Part shown: positions 8,749 to 17,010 of the stretch, one piece after another
Layout: each line of letters begins with the position of its first letter
How positions within the stretch are numbered: the stretch's first letter is position 1
DNA from: Leifsonia xyli
GTDB taxonomy: Bacteria; Actinomycetota; Actinomycetes; Actinomycetales; Microbacteriaceae
Reading direction: 5' to 3'
Assembly (NCBI GenBank): GCA_003243275.1
Contig: QFQR01000011.1
Span: 1 to 42,335 of the forward strand
DNA: 42,335 nucleotides
Position numbers and translations under genes: made by a program
Notes under the pieces: generated by a model
Seen by the model: the letters and a program-made list of their open reading frames with translations, nothing else
What the model was told of the DNA's origin: nothing
The model's database searches: none

Positions 8749-9381
8749 CTAAGGCGTTGCGAGGCTGGCCGATCGAGCCGGAAGCACCTTGGCGTCGGAA
8801 GTGATCCTGCGGCCCAGATCAATGCGAAGCAGGCCTTGCGCGACCATGCACATCACAACGCCGATCGGGTCGGCAGCCTCTGGAATTGTTTGTGCGCAAT
8901 CCCTCAGGCTGGCGTTCGGATCCAGGGCGACATACTCCAGAACCGCCATTCGTTCGGTCGCCGAAACCGCCATTCGCTTGCTGAGGGACAGCATCGCGCA
9001 ATTGCTCAAAAAATCCGGACGCCTCAGCCGTCCCGCGGGAACGAGAATAACGCGGCGCCCCTGCAAGCGAGACGCATGCTTCAACGCGCACAAAGCCGGC
9101 TTTCTCAGATCCCATGCCTGCGACGTCGCGAGAACGAGCGTAAAGCCGCGAAGGCGCGAACGGATCTTCAGCACGACGACGTCGCAGGCGTCGACGCCAA
9201 CGCTGCCGGCGGTCCGGGTGACCGTCTCGTCGGGGCCATCGCTCAACACCGGCAGGGCGTCGACCGCCAACAGGAGCTGGTCCGCCAGCTGAACGCGATC
9301 AAACGCCAGCGACAGGACCGCCGGAGGCGAGAGCCTCGGCCTCGATTCAGGAATGCGAAACGCCTCGGATACAAACATCAA
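8749..9381 (-). CDS. Protein with TnsA-like C-terminal half, partner of the M41 protease
   Basis: 210 residues, no signal peptide or membrane segment. I do not recognise the N-terminal 90 residues. From about 95 the protein resembles TnsA-type nuclease proteins: a strand-helix unit (LVLATSQAWDLRKPALCALK) then VILVPAGRLRRPDFLSN, the latter like the TnsA phrase with LRRxPxLxN. The end (about 155-200) looks like a winged helix, including ADPIGVVMCMVAQGLLRIDL. The acidic and lysine residues of a nuclease site are not obvious, so it may be a non-catalytic relative. It sits directly upstream of the M41 gene on the same strand, which suggests a working pair. Family assignment is from remembered patterns only and needs a profile search. 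Confidence 0.6.
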   Translation of the reverse strand: MMFVSEAFRIPESRPRLSPPAVLSLAFDRVQLADQLLLAVDALPVLSDGPDETVTRTAGSVGVDACDVVVLKIRSRLRGFTLVLATSQAWDLRKPALCALKHASRLQGRRVILVPAGRLRRPDFLSNCAMLSLSKRMAVSATERMAVLEYVALDPNASLRDCAQTIPEAADPIGVVMCMVAQGLLRIDLGRRITSDAKVLPARSASLATP

Positions 9382-9657
9382 GACTCTCCGGCCGCACGAC
9401 TGATGCGCGCGCGGTCGTTACGGGCTTACTTGCTCGCCGCACGAGCGGCAGATCGGGATGTCGGGCGAGGACCGTGCTTGGTTGACGCGCAGGGCGAGCC
9501 GACCACACAATCCTGCAATCCCTGAAATCGGCGAGCGATTCCAAGGATTGTCCCGCCCGTCTTGGTGGGAGCCCGTCGCCGGGCTGGCGTCCTTGAAGCA
9601 TGGCGAGCGCAGCAGCGGCAAGCTGGGAACGACCAATCTGGTGTTTCGTTCTGAGAT

Positions 9658-9891
9658 ATGATTAACGGATGTCAGATACGTGCTGCTCGGGCGCTGTTAA
9701 ATTGGTCTCAGCAAGATCTTGCCGATAAAGCGGCGCTTGATCGAAGCGTAATTAAGCTCGCTGAAAAAGAAGTCGGTCGATCTCAGAAGGCGTCACTCTT
9801 CGCTATTGAGCGCGTTTTCGAAGCACAGGGCGTATCGTTTACAGCCAGTGAGCGCGTCGTGGGCGTGACGATCGACCGAGATCGCCTGTAA
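9658..9891 (+). CDS. Small XRE-type helix-turn-helix regulator
   Basis: 77 residues with a Cro/C1-type HTH at about 6-55; the start (GCQIRAARALLNWSQQDLA) is typical of small XRE regulators common in alphaproteobacteria. The second half (about 30-45) departs from the usual pattern. It is divergent from the TnsA-like/M41 pair, with about 275 bases between them, so it could control that pair from the shared region (inference). The gene ends one base before the truncated arsH frame, placing it at the edge of the mobile segment. Confidence 0.75.
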   Translation: MINGCQIRAARALLNWSQQDLADKAALDRSVIKLAEKEVGRSQKASLFAIERVFEAQGVSFTASERVVGVTIDRDRL

Positions 9892-10257
9892 TCATTTGTT
9901 GAAGCGGAAGGGCAGGGGCCCCGGAGCGGTATAACGAACGGCGCCGTGCCGCTCGGGGCTCGTCCAGACCTGCGCCTCTGACCAGAGCGACAGTTCGCGC
10001 AGTTCCCGCACCTTCGGGTGGTCCACGGGGTCGCCGTCCGGCAGCGGCAGGCCCGCGGGGTCGAACACGAGCGTCTCGCATCCGAGGCGTTCGAGCAGGC
10101 GCTCGGCCTCGAAGGTCAACAGGCGGCTGTAAGACACCGCCCTGAGCGAGCCGTGGAGCAGCAGCACCCGAGACGGATGGGTCGACCGCGGGCCGTGAAG
10201 TTTTGAGAGATCGGTCGGGCGGAACGCGCCCTCGTCGAAGTTCGGAAGATCGCTCAA
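9892..10257 (-). pseudogene. arsH: arsH, 3'-truncated NADPH-dependent FMN reductase
   Basis: The first about 105 residues match ArsH: a start like LPNFDEGAFRPTDL, the flavin-phosphate loop LLLHGSLRAVSYSRLL, then VRELRELSLWSEAQVWTSPERHGA. ArsH proteins are usually near 230-250 residues; here the match ends after ERHGA and about 15 foreign residues lead to a stop. The break is at about 9937, where the mobile segment begins. ArsH oxidises trivalent organoarsenicals. The start is TTG at 10257 overlapping the arsC stop. The flavoprotein core is lost, so it is very unlikely to work. Confidence 0.88.
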
Positions 10258-10674
10258 GACGCTGCTCTCGCCTTCACGACTTCGCCGTCCTCCTTTGTGA
10301 AATCGCCGGCGCGCGGAGCGGGCAGGATCTCCGCCACGACCTCCTACGGCCTGCAGAGGCGCACGCCGCGCGCGTTGAACACGAAGGGGCGGTTGATCAG
10401 GATCGGATGCTTGATCATGGCGTCGAGGATCGCGTCGCCGGTTACCGACGGACCGCCGAGGCCGAGCTCAGCGAAGGGCGTTTCCTTCGCCCGGGCGGCC
10501 TCGCGCGGCGTCAGGCTGGCGGCCGCGATAGCCTTCGCCAGCTCCCTCGCGCGTCGTCGGCGCCTTCAGGTACTCGACGACGGTCGGTTCGATCCCCGCG
10601 GCGCGGATCATGGCGAGGGTGTTGCGGGACGTGCCGCAGGCGGGGTTGTGCCAGATGGTGACGGCCTCGGTCAT
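10254..10674 (-). pseudogene. arsC: arsC, arsenate reductase with frameshift and stop
   Basis: The frame opens at 10674 with the glutaredoxin-type arsenate reductase start (TIWHNPACGTSRNTLAMIRA, catalytic Cys present) and YLKAPTTRE. At about 10548 the homology moves to another frame, continuing ELAKAIAAASLTPREAAR, then GDAILDAMIKHPILINRP and RGVRLCRP. A TAG at 10344-10346 replaces the usual serine codon after CRP, and the matching tail EVVAEILP, GDFTKEDGE continues to the stop at 10254. The gene therefore has two independent lesions. Intact ArsC reduces arsenate with glutathione and glutaredoxin before export by Acr3 or ArsB. Confidence 0.9.
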
Positions 10675-10739
10675 CGCGGCCTCCTCAGGATCTCAGGTTC
10701 GGGAGCGGCTGCGCGGACGCCGCGGGCGTCGTACCGGGG

Positions 10740-10866
10740 TCACGGGCGGTTCACGATCCCGACGACCGACAGCATGACGATCGCCTCGATCAGCACGCCG
10801 ACGACGTTGGCGAGCGCCGCTCTGGACTTGAAGCCGAACAGGCCCATGGCCGCGGCGGCCAGGTCA
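10740..10866 (-). pseudogene. acr3: acr3 arsenite exporter, 3' remnant only
   Basis: About 40 codons ending in TGA at 10740-10742 read as the last transmembrane part of an ACR3 arsenite permease: AMGLFGFKSRAALANVVGVL followed by IEAIVMLSVVGIVNRP. The rest of the gene is missing; the match stops about 30 bases from the qatD stop, so the qat segment replaced it. The order acr3-arsC-arsH on one strand is a usual arsenic operon order. Confidence 0.78.
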
Positions 10867-10897
10867 CGGTGGTAAGCGGCGTGGACCGATCGCAACC

Positions 10898-11659
10898 TTA
10901 AGTGGTTCGCGCTGAAGTTTGGCGCTCGTGCCTATCGGTCGCCAGCGCCCGCAGGTTCTCCCGGATTGTCCCCCGCGCCGTGTCGAGGTCGCAGTTCCAG
11001 GCCTGAGCCAGGAGAACGCATGCCTCGTCGACGTCCCATGGATTGAGCGGACGACCCTTGATCTTCGCGAACGGCGCGTCGGTCTCGGTCAGCACACGGT
11101 TTCTCGGCATGGCTTTGGCCATCGCCATACCCTTCGCGCTCTTTAACATCGACGGACCCACGCTGAACCAGCAGCCGCGGCGGATCGCACGATCGAGTTC
11201 GGAGCGGTCGCCGGAGAACCAGTGCATGATCGCCGTTCCGGCGTCTGGAAACCGATCCAGGCAGTCCAGGACGGCGCCGGCGGCTCGCCTCGAATGGAGA
11301 CTCAGCACCCGTCCACCGGCCATCGAGCTCGCCCGCAGGATCCGTTCGAAAATCTTGCGCTGGCGATCGAACCCGGCGGCGTGCTCGGGACTTCCGTCGA
11401 GACCGACTTCGCCGATGTACCGAGCCTCCGGCACCAGATGTTCGAACAGCGCGATCTCGGAGTGGCGCGTCTCGACCAGCTCGGGATGGAATCCGAGCCC
11501 GAGCCTAACGCGTCGGCGGCCCGCCACCAGCTTGAGATTTCCTGCCCAGGCCTTCGGCGTGGTGGTCACCGCAAGCACATAGACGCCCCGCGCCTCCGCC
11601 TCGGTGAGGATGGCCGTTGGGTCAGGGTAGAGGTCGATGTGGCAATGAAAATCGATCAC
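10898..11659 (-). CDS. qatD: QatD, TatD-family nuclease of a Qat defence system
   Basis: 253 residues, a TatD-type metal-dependent hydrolase: HCH at 5-7 in IDFHCHIDLYPDP, E in YIGEVGLDG, H in LSLHSRRA, H in IMHWFSGD and D in LTETDAPF make up the usual metal-site residues. TatD proteins are DNases; in Qat systems QatD is one of four proteins required for anti-phage protection. The start overlaps the qatC stop (ATGA), and it is the last gene of the qat operon. The gene itself looks intact even though qatA is not. Confidence 0.88.
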   Translation of the reverse strand: MIDFHCHIDLYPDPTAILTEAEARGVYVLAVTTTPKAWAGNLKLVAGRRRVRLGLGFHPELVETRHSEIALFEHLVPEARYIGEVGLDGSPEHAAGFDRQRKIFERILRASSMAGGRVLSLHSRRAAGAVLDCLDRFPDAGTAIMHWFSGDRSELDRAIRRGCWFSVGPSMLKSAKGMAMAKAMPRNRVLTETDAPFAKIKGRPLNPWDVDEACVLLAQAWNCDLDTARGTIRENLRALATDRHERQTSARTT

Positions 11660-12927
11660 GGGCCGAGTTGGTCGCTGATGAATTCGCCCAGTTCCGTCAC
11701 GCCCCGTCTGACGACATCACGCAGGCCGACAGCGTCGGGATTGACCGCGGAGTTCAGAGCGCCGCCAAGCCAGGCGTCGAAGCCGTCGGTCTGGATCACC
11801 CGCCAAGCGTAGCCGACAGCGCGGACATCGTCGAAATCCCGATGGGCGCGCCCCGGAAGAGAGAGGTCGTCGTAGCGATAAGGCCCTGTCGGATCAACCT
11901 GCCCCGATGCATGAAACGACGCGCGCCGGACAAGGCAGGGGACGCATCTGCCGCATTGGCGGAAGCCTGAGCGTGCGTATCGTCCACAGCTCGTAGAGCG
12001 GCCGACCAGATCCGCCAGCAGAGTGGGTGTCAGGCACTCCGCAAGCATCTCGCCCTTCGTCTTGAGCTGATACGGGTTGCGCAGCACCGCCCTTAGGCCC
12101 GCCGCGTCCAGAACACGCTGGAGCGCCTGGAGGTAGTACGGATGCGTCGTGCGCATGCTGAGCGAGCCGAGCCTCAGCGGCGTCAGCGGAGGATTGATGC
12201 TGATGTAGCCGTTTTCCGGCACGATCAGGTCGACACGGCCGGGGCGGCCCGTAAGATTTTCGGCCGCCAGCGCGCCGAAGGCGAAGAAGATGATCGAGCG
12301 AGCTCGTTGTGAGCGCTCGGAAATCACCGGGTGGACCGCCTTGTGGTTGAGCTGGGCGTGAAGCGAGCGTGGCGATATTCGGTTTGCGAACTCGATCTGG
12401 TTGGCTTTGTCGCCCTTGGCGACCTGGCTGACGAACAGCGGGGTCTCGCCCTGGGCGACAAGATCGATCGCGCCGATCAGACTGTCCATGCCGCCGGACA
12501 GGAGCGACACGACCGTTTCGGGCCGAGCCGCCCGACCGCGAACCGGCGCCGGCTGGACGCCGCCCTCGATGAAGTCGAGCGCCCAGATGTCGGTCGTCAG
12601 GAAGCGAAGTGCCTGCGCGAGCGCGGCTGCCTGTGTCGCCCAGAAACCGGCGTCGGCGACCGCGACGGTCAGCGAGATCTCGCGCGTCCAGCCGTCCGGG
12701 CTGTCGGAGCGGGTGATACCCTCGTCCGCCGCCAGGACCGCAAGAGCAATCGACAGGAAATCCCAGGCCTTCGGGCCTGCCGACAGACCCATGGTCCGGA
12801 TCTCGTCGATCAACCGTGCGCCGACGCCGCCTTCGCCGGGGCGCGAGCCATAGTTGTAGAGCATGTAGCGAACATTGCCGACGGGCACGCCGGGCGTGCC
12901 GTTCGGGGCGCACACGACCCGTTTCAT
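11656..12927 (-). CDS. qatC: QatC, QueC-like protein of a Qat defence system
   Basis: 423 residues. A PP-loop ATP pyrophosphatase motif SGGMDS is at 144-149, as in QueC (7-cyano-7-deazaguanine synthase). Near the C-terminus a Cys cluster (CGRYARSGFRQCGRCVPC) matches the zinc site of QueC. The N-terminal 135 residues are an extension not found in QueC, as expected for QatC. In Qat systems QatC is thought to be a deazaguanine-type enzyme, though its product in defence is not settled. The start overlaps the qatB stop (ATGA). Intact. Confidence 0.9.
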   Translation of the reverse strand: MKRVVCAPNGTPGVPVGNVRYMLYNYGSRPGEGGVGARLIDEIRTMGLSAGPKAWDFLSIALAVLAADEGITRSDSPDGWTREISLTVAVADAGFWATQAAALAQALRFLTTDIWALDFIEGGVQPAPVRGRAARPETVVSLLSGGMDSLIGAIDLVAQGETPLFVSQVAKGDKANQIEFANRISPRSLHAQLNHKAVHPVISERSQRARSIIFFAFGALAAENLTGRPGRVDLIVPENGYISINPPLTPLRLGSLSMRTTHPYYLQALQRVLDAAGLRAVLRNPYQLKTKGEMLAECLTPTLLADLVGRSTSCGRYARSGFRQCGRCVPCLVRRASFHASGQVDPTGPYRYDDLSLPGRAHRDFDDVRAVGYAWRVIQTDGFDAWLGGALNSAVNPDAVGLRDVVRRGVTELGEFISDQLGP

Positions 12928-13712
12928 AGGTAGGACTCGAAGACTTCTAAGGTGTCGCGCAGCACGGTGGCGGTCAGTCGGCCCGCTGTCCCGGCCGTCA
13001 TTCGCTCGCCCCGTTCCCGGCGCGCGCGAAACGCCGCCGCGACCGCCTGGCGGACGTAGTCCTGCATCTCCTGCATGCGTTCCACGCCTTCGGGGATGCT
13101 CGGCGCTCTGGAAAAGACCGCCGCGCCGACGTCCAGCTCAATCCGGTGGGCGAGGTCGTGACCGACATAGCTTTCGACCACGCTCTCCATCTGCGCGGCG
13201 TCGAGATTGGTGAGGTCGACGTCGGGCTGTTCGCTCAGGAGTTCTGACAGTGAGCGTGAAAGCGCATCGCGGGCGGCTTCGCTGTCCTGGGCGCCGTCGA
13301 CAGGCCGGATCGCATCCGCCAGCCGGTCCGCGATCTCGCCCTGCGACAGACCCGCGAGCGACGCCGGATCGAGCGATACCTCCGCAGGCGGCGCGCCGCC
13401 GCCGCTCAAGGAGTTGAGCGTGTCGTACAGCCGTCCCGCAGTCCGTGACGTTCCCGCCATTCGCGACGTGGCGGACGCCGAGCCGCCAAGTCCTGTGCGG
13501 ACGTAATGCCCGAGCCCCTGTCTCAGTCGGCCGGCGTCGCCGCTTGCCGCGAACCCGCCGAGGTTGCGCCGCGCCGACTGGAACCTGCGCGGCGGGGCGA
13601 CGGCGGGTGGCGCCGGAGGGGGCGCGTTTGCGGACGCGGGCGCAGGATCGACCCAGCCCGGGACAAGAGCCACGCCCGCGCCGGGCCCCTTGCTCGAACT
13701 TGACGTTCCCAT
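12924..13712 (-). CDS. qatB: QatB protein of a Qat defence system
   Basis: 262 residues from the ATG at 13712, which overlaps the qatA stop (TGATG). The start MGTSSSSKGPGAGVALVPGW is characteristic of QatB proteins. A proline/alanine-rich linker (about 20-45) follows, then a mostly helical domain of unknown fold. No enzyme motif is seen. It is co-transcribed with qatC and qatD. The role of QatB is unknown in any system that I recall; it is needed for defence. Confidence 0.85.
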   Translation of the reverse strand: MGTSSSSKGPGAGVALVPGWVDPAPASANAPPPAPPAVAPPRRFQSARRNLGGFAASGDAGRLRQGLGHYVRTGLGGSASATSRMAGTSRTAGRLYDTLNSLSGGGAPPAEVSLDPASLAGLSQGEIADRLADAIRPVDGAQDSEAARDALSRSLSELLSEQPDVDLTNLDAAQMESVVESYVGHDLAHRIELDVGAAVFSRAPSIPEGVERMQEMQDYVRQAVAAAFRARRERGERMTAGTAGRLTATVLRDTLEVFESYL

Positions 13713-14050
13713 CAGCCGCCGGCCTTTCGCGACGCCGTGGCGATCGCTTTCCTCACCGTCTCCTTCGTTTCCTTGTCGGCCGCCCAGGCGCTGAGCACGT
13801 CCGCCGCCCAAGCCTCGCCGCCCAGCAGCGGAACGATCGGGGTCGAGCGTTGAGCCGCGGGCACGTCCTTCAGGAAGCGGGCGATCGTGGCGAGGTGCGC
13901 GCCATCGACCTTGGCGATGGTCAAGAAGGCATGGAGGATCGGCGGCGCGCCCCAGGTCGTCACGCTGCGGGCGCGCGCGATCAGGCGCTCGGCGATGGCG
14001 GAGAGTTCGTGCTGGGGCAGGGCGCTCAGCCGTTCGGCGAGCTGCGCGCC
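13712..14050 (-). pseudogene. qatA: qatA, 5'-truncated; C-terminal remnant only
   Basis: About 112 codons remain, opening with QLAERLSALPQHELSAIAER and including LHAFLTIAKVDGAHLATIAR and the stop joined to qatB. QatA is a KAP-type P-loop ATPase of several hundred residues; the whole NTPase part, including Walker A and B, is absent. An in-frame stop at 14051-14053 and the transposase debris beyond it mark the break at about 14050. Identification rests on position directly before qatB with the usual TGATG junction rather than on a motif. A GTG at 13963 could start an 83-residue peptide, but function is unlikely. Confidence 0.7.
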
Positions 14051-14059
14051 TCAGCTTTC

Positions 14060-14205
14060 TGAGGCATCCTCAGGACAAAGGACGAGCTCGGTTACGTCTT
14101 CGAGGGCCGTGCGGCGCCCGCGACGAGTTCCTGCTCGCCGCCACCGCCCAAAACCTCAGGAAACTGGCGAAGCTGGTCCCGGCGCCGAGTACGGTCCGGA
14201 TCTGA
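14060..14205 (+). pseudogene. 3' remnant of an IS transposase gene
   Basis: From 14119 the plus strand reads RDEFLLAATAQNLRKLAKLV and stops at 14203-14205. This matches the C-terminal phrase of DDE transposases of the IS1182/IS5-like kind found in alphaproteobacteria. The preceding bases (14060-14118) do not continue the frame cleanly. The remnant lies exactly where qatA is cut, so the element or a recombination with it probably removed the qatA 5' part. Confidence 0.5.
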
Positions 14206-14343
14206 AAAGCGGAAAGGCTGCTCGTCATCCGGCCGTCAGCTCAGATGACCCGCCAAGCAACCGACTTCTTCAACGCAATCGGCGCTTCGCGGCTGGTCGT
14301 CACCCGCCGCGAATGACCCAAAGCGGCCTCTGAAAACGTCCGC

Positions 14344-15927
14344 TCACTGCCGGACGTCGACATGCCCCTCCAGCCTCTCGACGTCGAAGTCGGTCACCAG
14401 GATTTCGAGGCGCACGTTCCATTGCCCCGGGGCAGGAAGCTGGACCCCTTCGATACGCCACGTGCCGTCGCCGGGTTTGCGCGCCTCCCGCCGGATACCC
14501 TCGACCCCGGCCGCCGGGTTCGACAGCACGACGGTGATCTGCTTTGCGTCGAGCGGGCCGAAGTCGCCCGTCATCACCATGATCATCAGGTCGGTCTTGC
14601 CGACCCGTCCGGGCGAGACCGTCACGTCTGCCTGCGCCGCCCGCGACTGGAGATGGGCAAGCGCCGGCTCCGCCGATGCGATGGCCAAGGCGCGTGGCGG
14701 AGGCGTGAAACGCCAGAGCGCGACCACGCCCAGGATCACCGCGCCGACCACGAGCTCCAAGACCACCGAGCGGCGGAGGCTGCGTCGGGCGTCCACGTCG
14801 CCGAGCGCTGCGGGCGCGGTCCATCGCCACCTGTTCACGGCCGCCAGCATGAACAGGACCGCGACGAGCGCGAGCTTCGCCGACAGCACGAGGCCGTAAC
14901 TCGTCGTCCAAAGCGCGGAGATTGTCTCGACCTGCCGGACAGCCAGAACTCCGCCTGCCAGCACCAAGGCGGCGACCGCGTAGGGGGCCGCCTTCGAGAA
15001 GCGGATCAGGCCACGGGATCCCCCGCCGTTCTTCAGCGAGACCAGCAGCGGGACGAGGGCGCCGATCCAGAAAGTCGCCGCCACGGCATGGACGAAAACC
15101 GAAGATCGCATGAGCGCCTGTGGAGCCGCGGCGCTCGCGTGTCCGCTTGCCGCCAAGGCCGTGCCGACGCCGATGAGCGCTGCCGCGGACAATGCCTTCG
15201 CCGTTCCGCCGCGGCGCGTCAGCGAAACCGAAGCCAGAGCGAGGGCCACGGCCGAGGCGAGCACAGTCCACGCGTAGCTGGTCGCGAGCGCCTGCCGCCA
15301 GGCGAGAGGATCGAGAGCGCCCGCAATCGGCGCGCCCACCAGATCGGCGCCCTGCAGACCGAACGCAATCGGAGCAGCAACGAGTCCTAGCGTCGTTGCG
15401 GCGACCACGGTCCGCCGTCCGCCATTCCCGTCGATGATCCACGCGAGGGCGAAGGCGCCTCCCGCTCCGATGAGCAGGCCGACATAGAGCGCGAGCCTTA
15501 CGGCCCAGATCGCCGCGTCGAGCGCGGGGTTGGCCGGATCGACTTCCGGGGCAGGCCCTGCACCAGGCGCGCCGACGGCGAACGAGACCGCGCCGGCGAT
15601 CGGGTGGCCATCCTCCGAGACCACGCGGTAGCTGAGCGCATAGGATCCGGCCGAAAGATCCGACGGCGCCTCGATCTCGATCTGGGCGCCCTTCGCGTCG
15701 AACCTGTCGAGCTGGACCGTCCGGCCGCCGCCGGACAGTCGGAGTCCCGTCACCGCTACTGGCTCGTTGAAGTCGAGGCGGAAGGATTTCGGCGCTTGCG
15801 AGACGACGTCGCCGTCCCCCGGCGCCGACCCGACCAGAGTGGCGTGGGCGAGCGCGATCGCCGGGAACAGCAGCGCCGCCAGCAGGGCGAGCAGGCGCAG
15901 GCCGGAAATGGTGCGCGCGCTCGCCAC
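14344..15927 (-). CDS. CopC-CopD fusion, copper-binding and copper-transport membrane protein
   Basis: 527 residues from the GTG at 15927, five bases after the ycnI stop; earlier frame is ycnI shadow. The signal peptide ends ...PAIALA, leaving a mature N-terminal His (HATLVGSAPGDGD) as in CopC, where the N-terminal His forms a histidine-brace copper site together with the His of SEDGHPIAG. The CopC domain covers about 25-125. Next come about eight membrane helices of the CopD family with conserved histidines (ASGHASAA, SVFVHAVAATFW), then a C-terminal periplasmic domain of about 100 residues. CopD proteins are linked to copper import to the cytoplasm. It is the last gene of the copper operon. 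Confidence 0.88.
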   Translation of the reverse strand: MASARTISGLRLLALLAALLFPAIALAHATLVGSAPGDGDVVSQAPKSFRLDFNEPVAVTGLRLSGGGRTVQLDRFDAKGAQIEIEAPSDLSAGSYALSYRVVSEDGHPIAGAVSFAVGAPGAGPAPEVDPANPALDAAIWAVRLALYVGLLIGAGGAFALAWIIDGNGGRRTVVAATTLGLVAAPIAFGLQGADLVGAPIAGALDPLAWRQALATSYAWTVLASAVALALASVSLTRRGGTAKALSAAALIGVGTALAASGHASAAAPQALMRSSVFVHAVAATFWIGALVPLLVSLKNGGGSRGLIRFSKAAPYAVAALVLAGGVLAVRQVETISALWTTSYGLVLSAKLALVAVLFMLAAVNRWRWTAPAALGDVDARRSLRRSVVLELVVGAVILGVVALWRFTPPPRALAIASAEPALAHLQSRAAQADVTVSPGRVGKTDLMIMVMTGDFGPLDAKQITVVLSNPAAGVEGIRREARKPGDGTWRIEGVQLPAPGQWNVRLEILVTDFDVERLEGHVDVRQ

Positions 15928-15932
15928 CGCCG

Positions 15933-16460
15933 TCAGGACTTCGGCAGCAGCTTCACGCCGGGCGCGGGCTTCTCCAGCGAGTACGGGGACTCGCCGTTCT
16001 TCGGGATCTCGATCCAGCGCTCGGCCGCGCCGCCCGGACACTCCTGGACGACGGGGAAGTAGAGCGTCGACCCGGCGGGCAGGTCCGCCGCCAAGAAGCC
16101 GGAGACTACGAACTCGTCGTAGAACTCGTCCGGCAGTTCGCCGCCGCTCCAGATTACCTCCTTCACGCCCTCGCTGAGCTTGGTGTTGTGGTAGAAGTCA
16201 TAGGTCTTGGCGTAGGGTCCCTTCACCGTCTCGAGCTTCCAGCCGGGCTTGGGCATCGGCTTCACGCTGATGACGCCCTCCGGGATCCTCACGCGGACGG
16301 TCGTCGTCGGCGCGCCCTTGCAGCCGTGCGGGGTCTTGAACACGGCCTTGTAGCCGGCCCCGACCTTGGCCTCCTGCTGTTCGAGCGTGACATGGGCGCT
16401 CGCGGTTCCAGCGATGCAGGCGAACGCCGCGGCGGCGCCGATCCCGATCAGCTTGTTCAT
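15933..16460 (-). CDS. ycnI: YcnI-like (DUF1775) periplasmic copper-binding protein
   Basis: 175 residues. The signal peptide cleaves after GTASA, giving a mature N-terminal His (HVTLEQQEAK); YcnI binds Cu(II) through this first His, a single-histidine brace, with a conserved acidic residue and a tryptophan (VIWSGGELPDEFYDEF). DUF1775 proteins act as copper metallochaperones or sensors on the outer face of the inner membrane. Unlike Bacillus YcnI there is no C-terminal membrane anchor. The gene lies 13 bases after the PCuAC gene and five bases before copCD, which matches known YcnI-CopCD linkage. Confidence 0.9.
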   Translation of the reverse strand: MNKLIGIGAAAAFACIAGTASAHVTLEQQEAKVGAGYKAVFKTPHGCKGAPTTTVRVRIPEGVISVKPMPKPGWKLETVKGPYAKTYDFYHNTKLSEGVKEVIWSGGELPDEFYDEFVVSGFLAADLPAGSTLYFPVVQECPGGAAERWIEIPKNGESPYSLEKPAPGVKLLPKS

Positions 16461-16473
16461 CGTCGTTCTCCTG

Positions 16474-16974
16474 TCAGTGCTTCATCTCGTGGTGGCCGGC
16501 CCCGCCATGGTCGGCGGCCGTCGCGCCGATCGACTGCACCGCGAACTCGACCTTTATCTCGCCCGCCTTCTCGAAGGTCAGGGTCCCGGCGAAGCTCTCG
16601 CCCTGCTTGAGCTGCCGCTTGAGGTCCATGAACATCAGGTGCAGCCCGCTCGGCGCGAGCTTCGCCTCGCCCTTGGCAGGAACCGCGACGCCGTCGGCAA
16701 GCTCTCGCATCGTCATGACCCCGTCCTTGACCGCCATCTCGTGGATCTCGGTCTTGCCCGCGATCTCGGCGGTCGCGGAGACGAGGCGGTCGGGAGCGTC
16801 GCCGCCATTCTCGATCGTAAGGTAACCTGCCGCGACCTTGGCGCCCGGAGGCGTCGCTCGCGACCATGGGTGCTCGATCTCGAGCGTCCCCGACTTGAAC
16901 TCGTGGGCCGTCGCGGGCTCGCCGATCGCGAGCGCCGCGGTCAGCGCCGCGGTGGATAGAATGGTTTTCAGCAT
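16474..16974 (-). CDS. PCu(A)C periplasmic copper chaperone
   Basis: 166 residues with a signal peptide ending at about 23 (GEPATA). The copper motif of PCuAC, H-x-M ... M ... H-x-M, is seen as HEM in KTEIHEMAVKDGVMTM and HLMFM in PSGLHLMFMDLK. A His-rich tail (DHGGAGHHEMKH) gives extra metal ligands. PCuAC passes Cu(I) to periplasmic targets such as the CuA site of cytochrome oxidase. It sits in the middle of the copper operon between the DJ-1/PfpI gene and ycnI. The assignment is firm. Confidence 0.92.
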   Translation of the reverse strand: MLKTILSTAALTAALAIGEPATAHEFKSGTLEIEHPWSRATPPGAKVAAGYLTIENGGDAPDRLVSATAEIAGKTEIHEMAVKDGVMTMRELADGVAVPAKGEAKLAPSGLHLMFMDLKRQLKQGESFAGTLTFEKAGEIKVEFAVQSIGATAADHGGAGHHEMKH

Positions 16975-17010
16975 TCGATTCTCCGGTGTTCGGTTTGAGG
17001 CGGAACGCCC

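Noticed and set aside
9418..9636. Minus-strand frame of 72 codons ending with CRSCGEQVSP, like half of a zinc ribbon
   Set aside because: It would need a TTG start without ribosome-binding site and has only one CxxC pair. It could be a tiny gene before the TnsA-like/M41 pair but the support is too thin.
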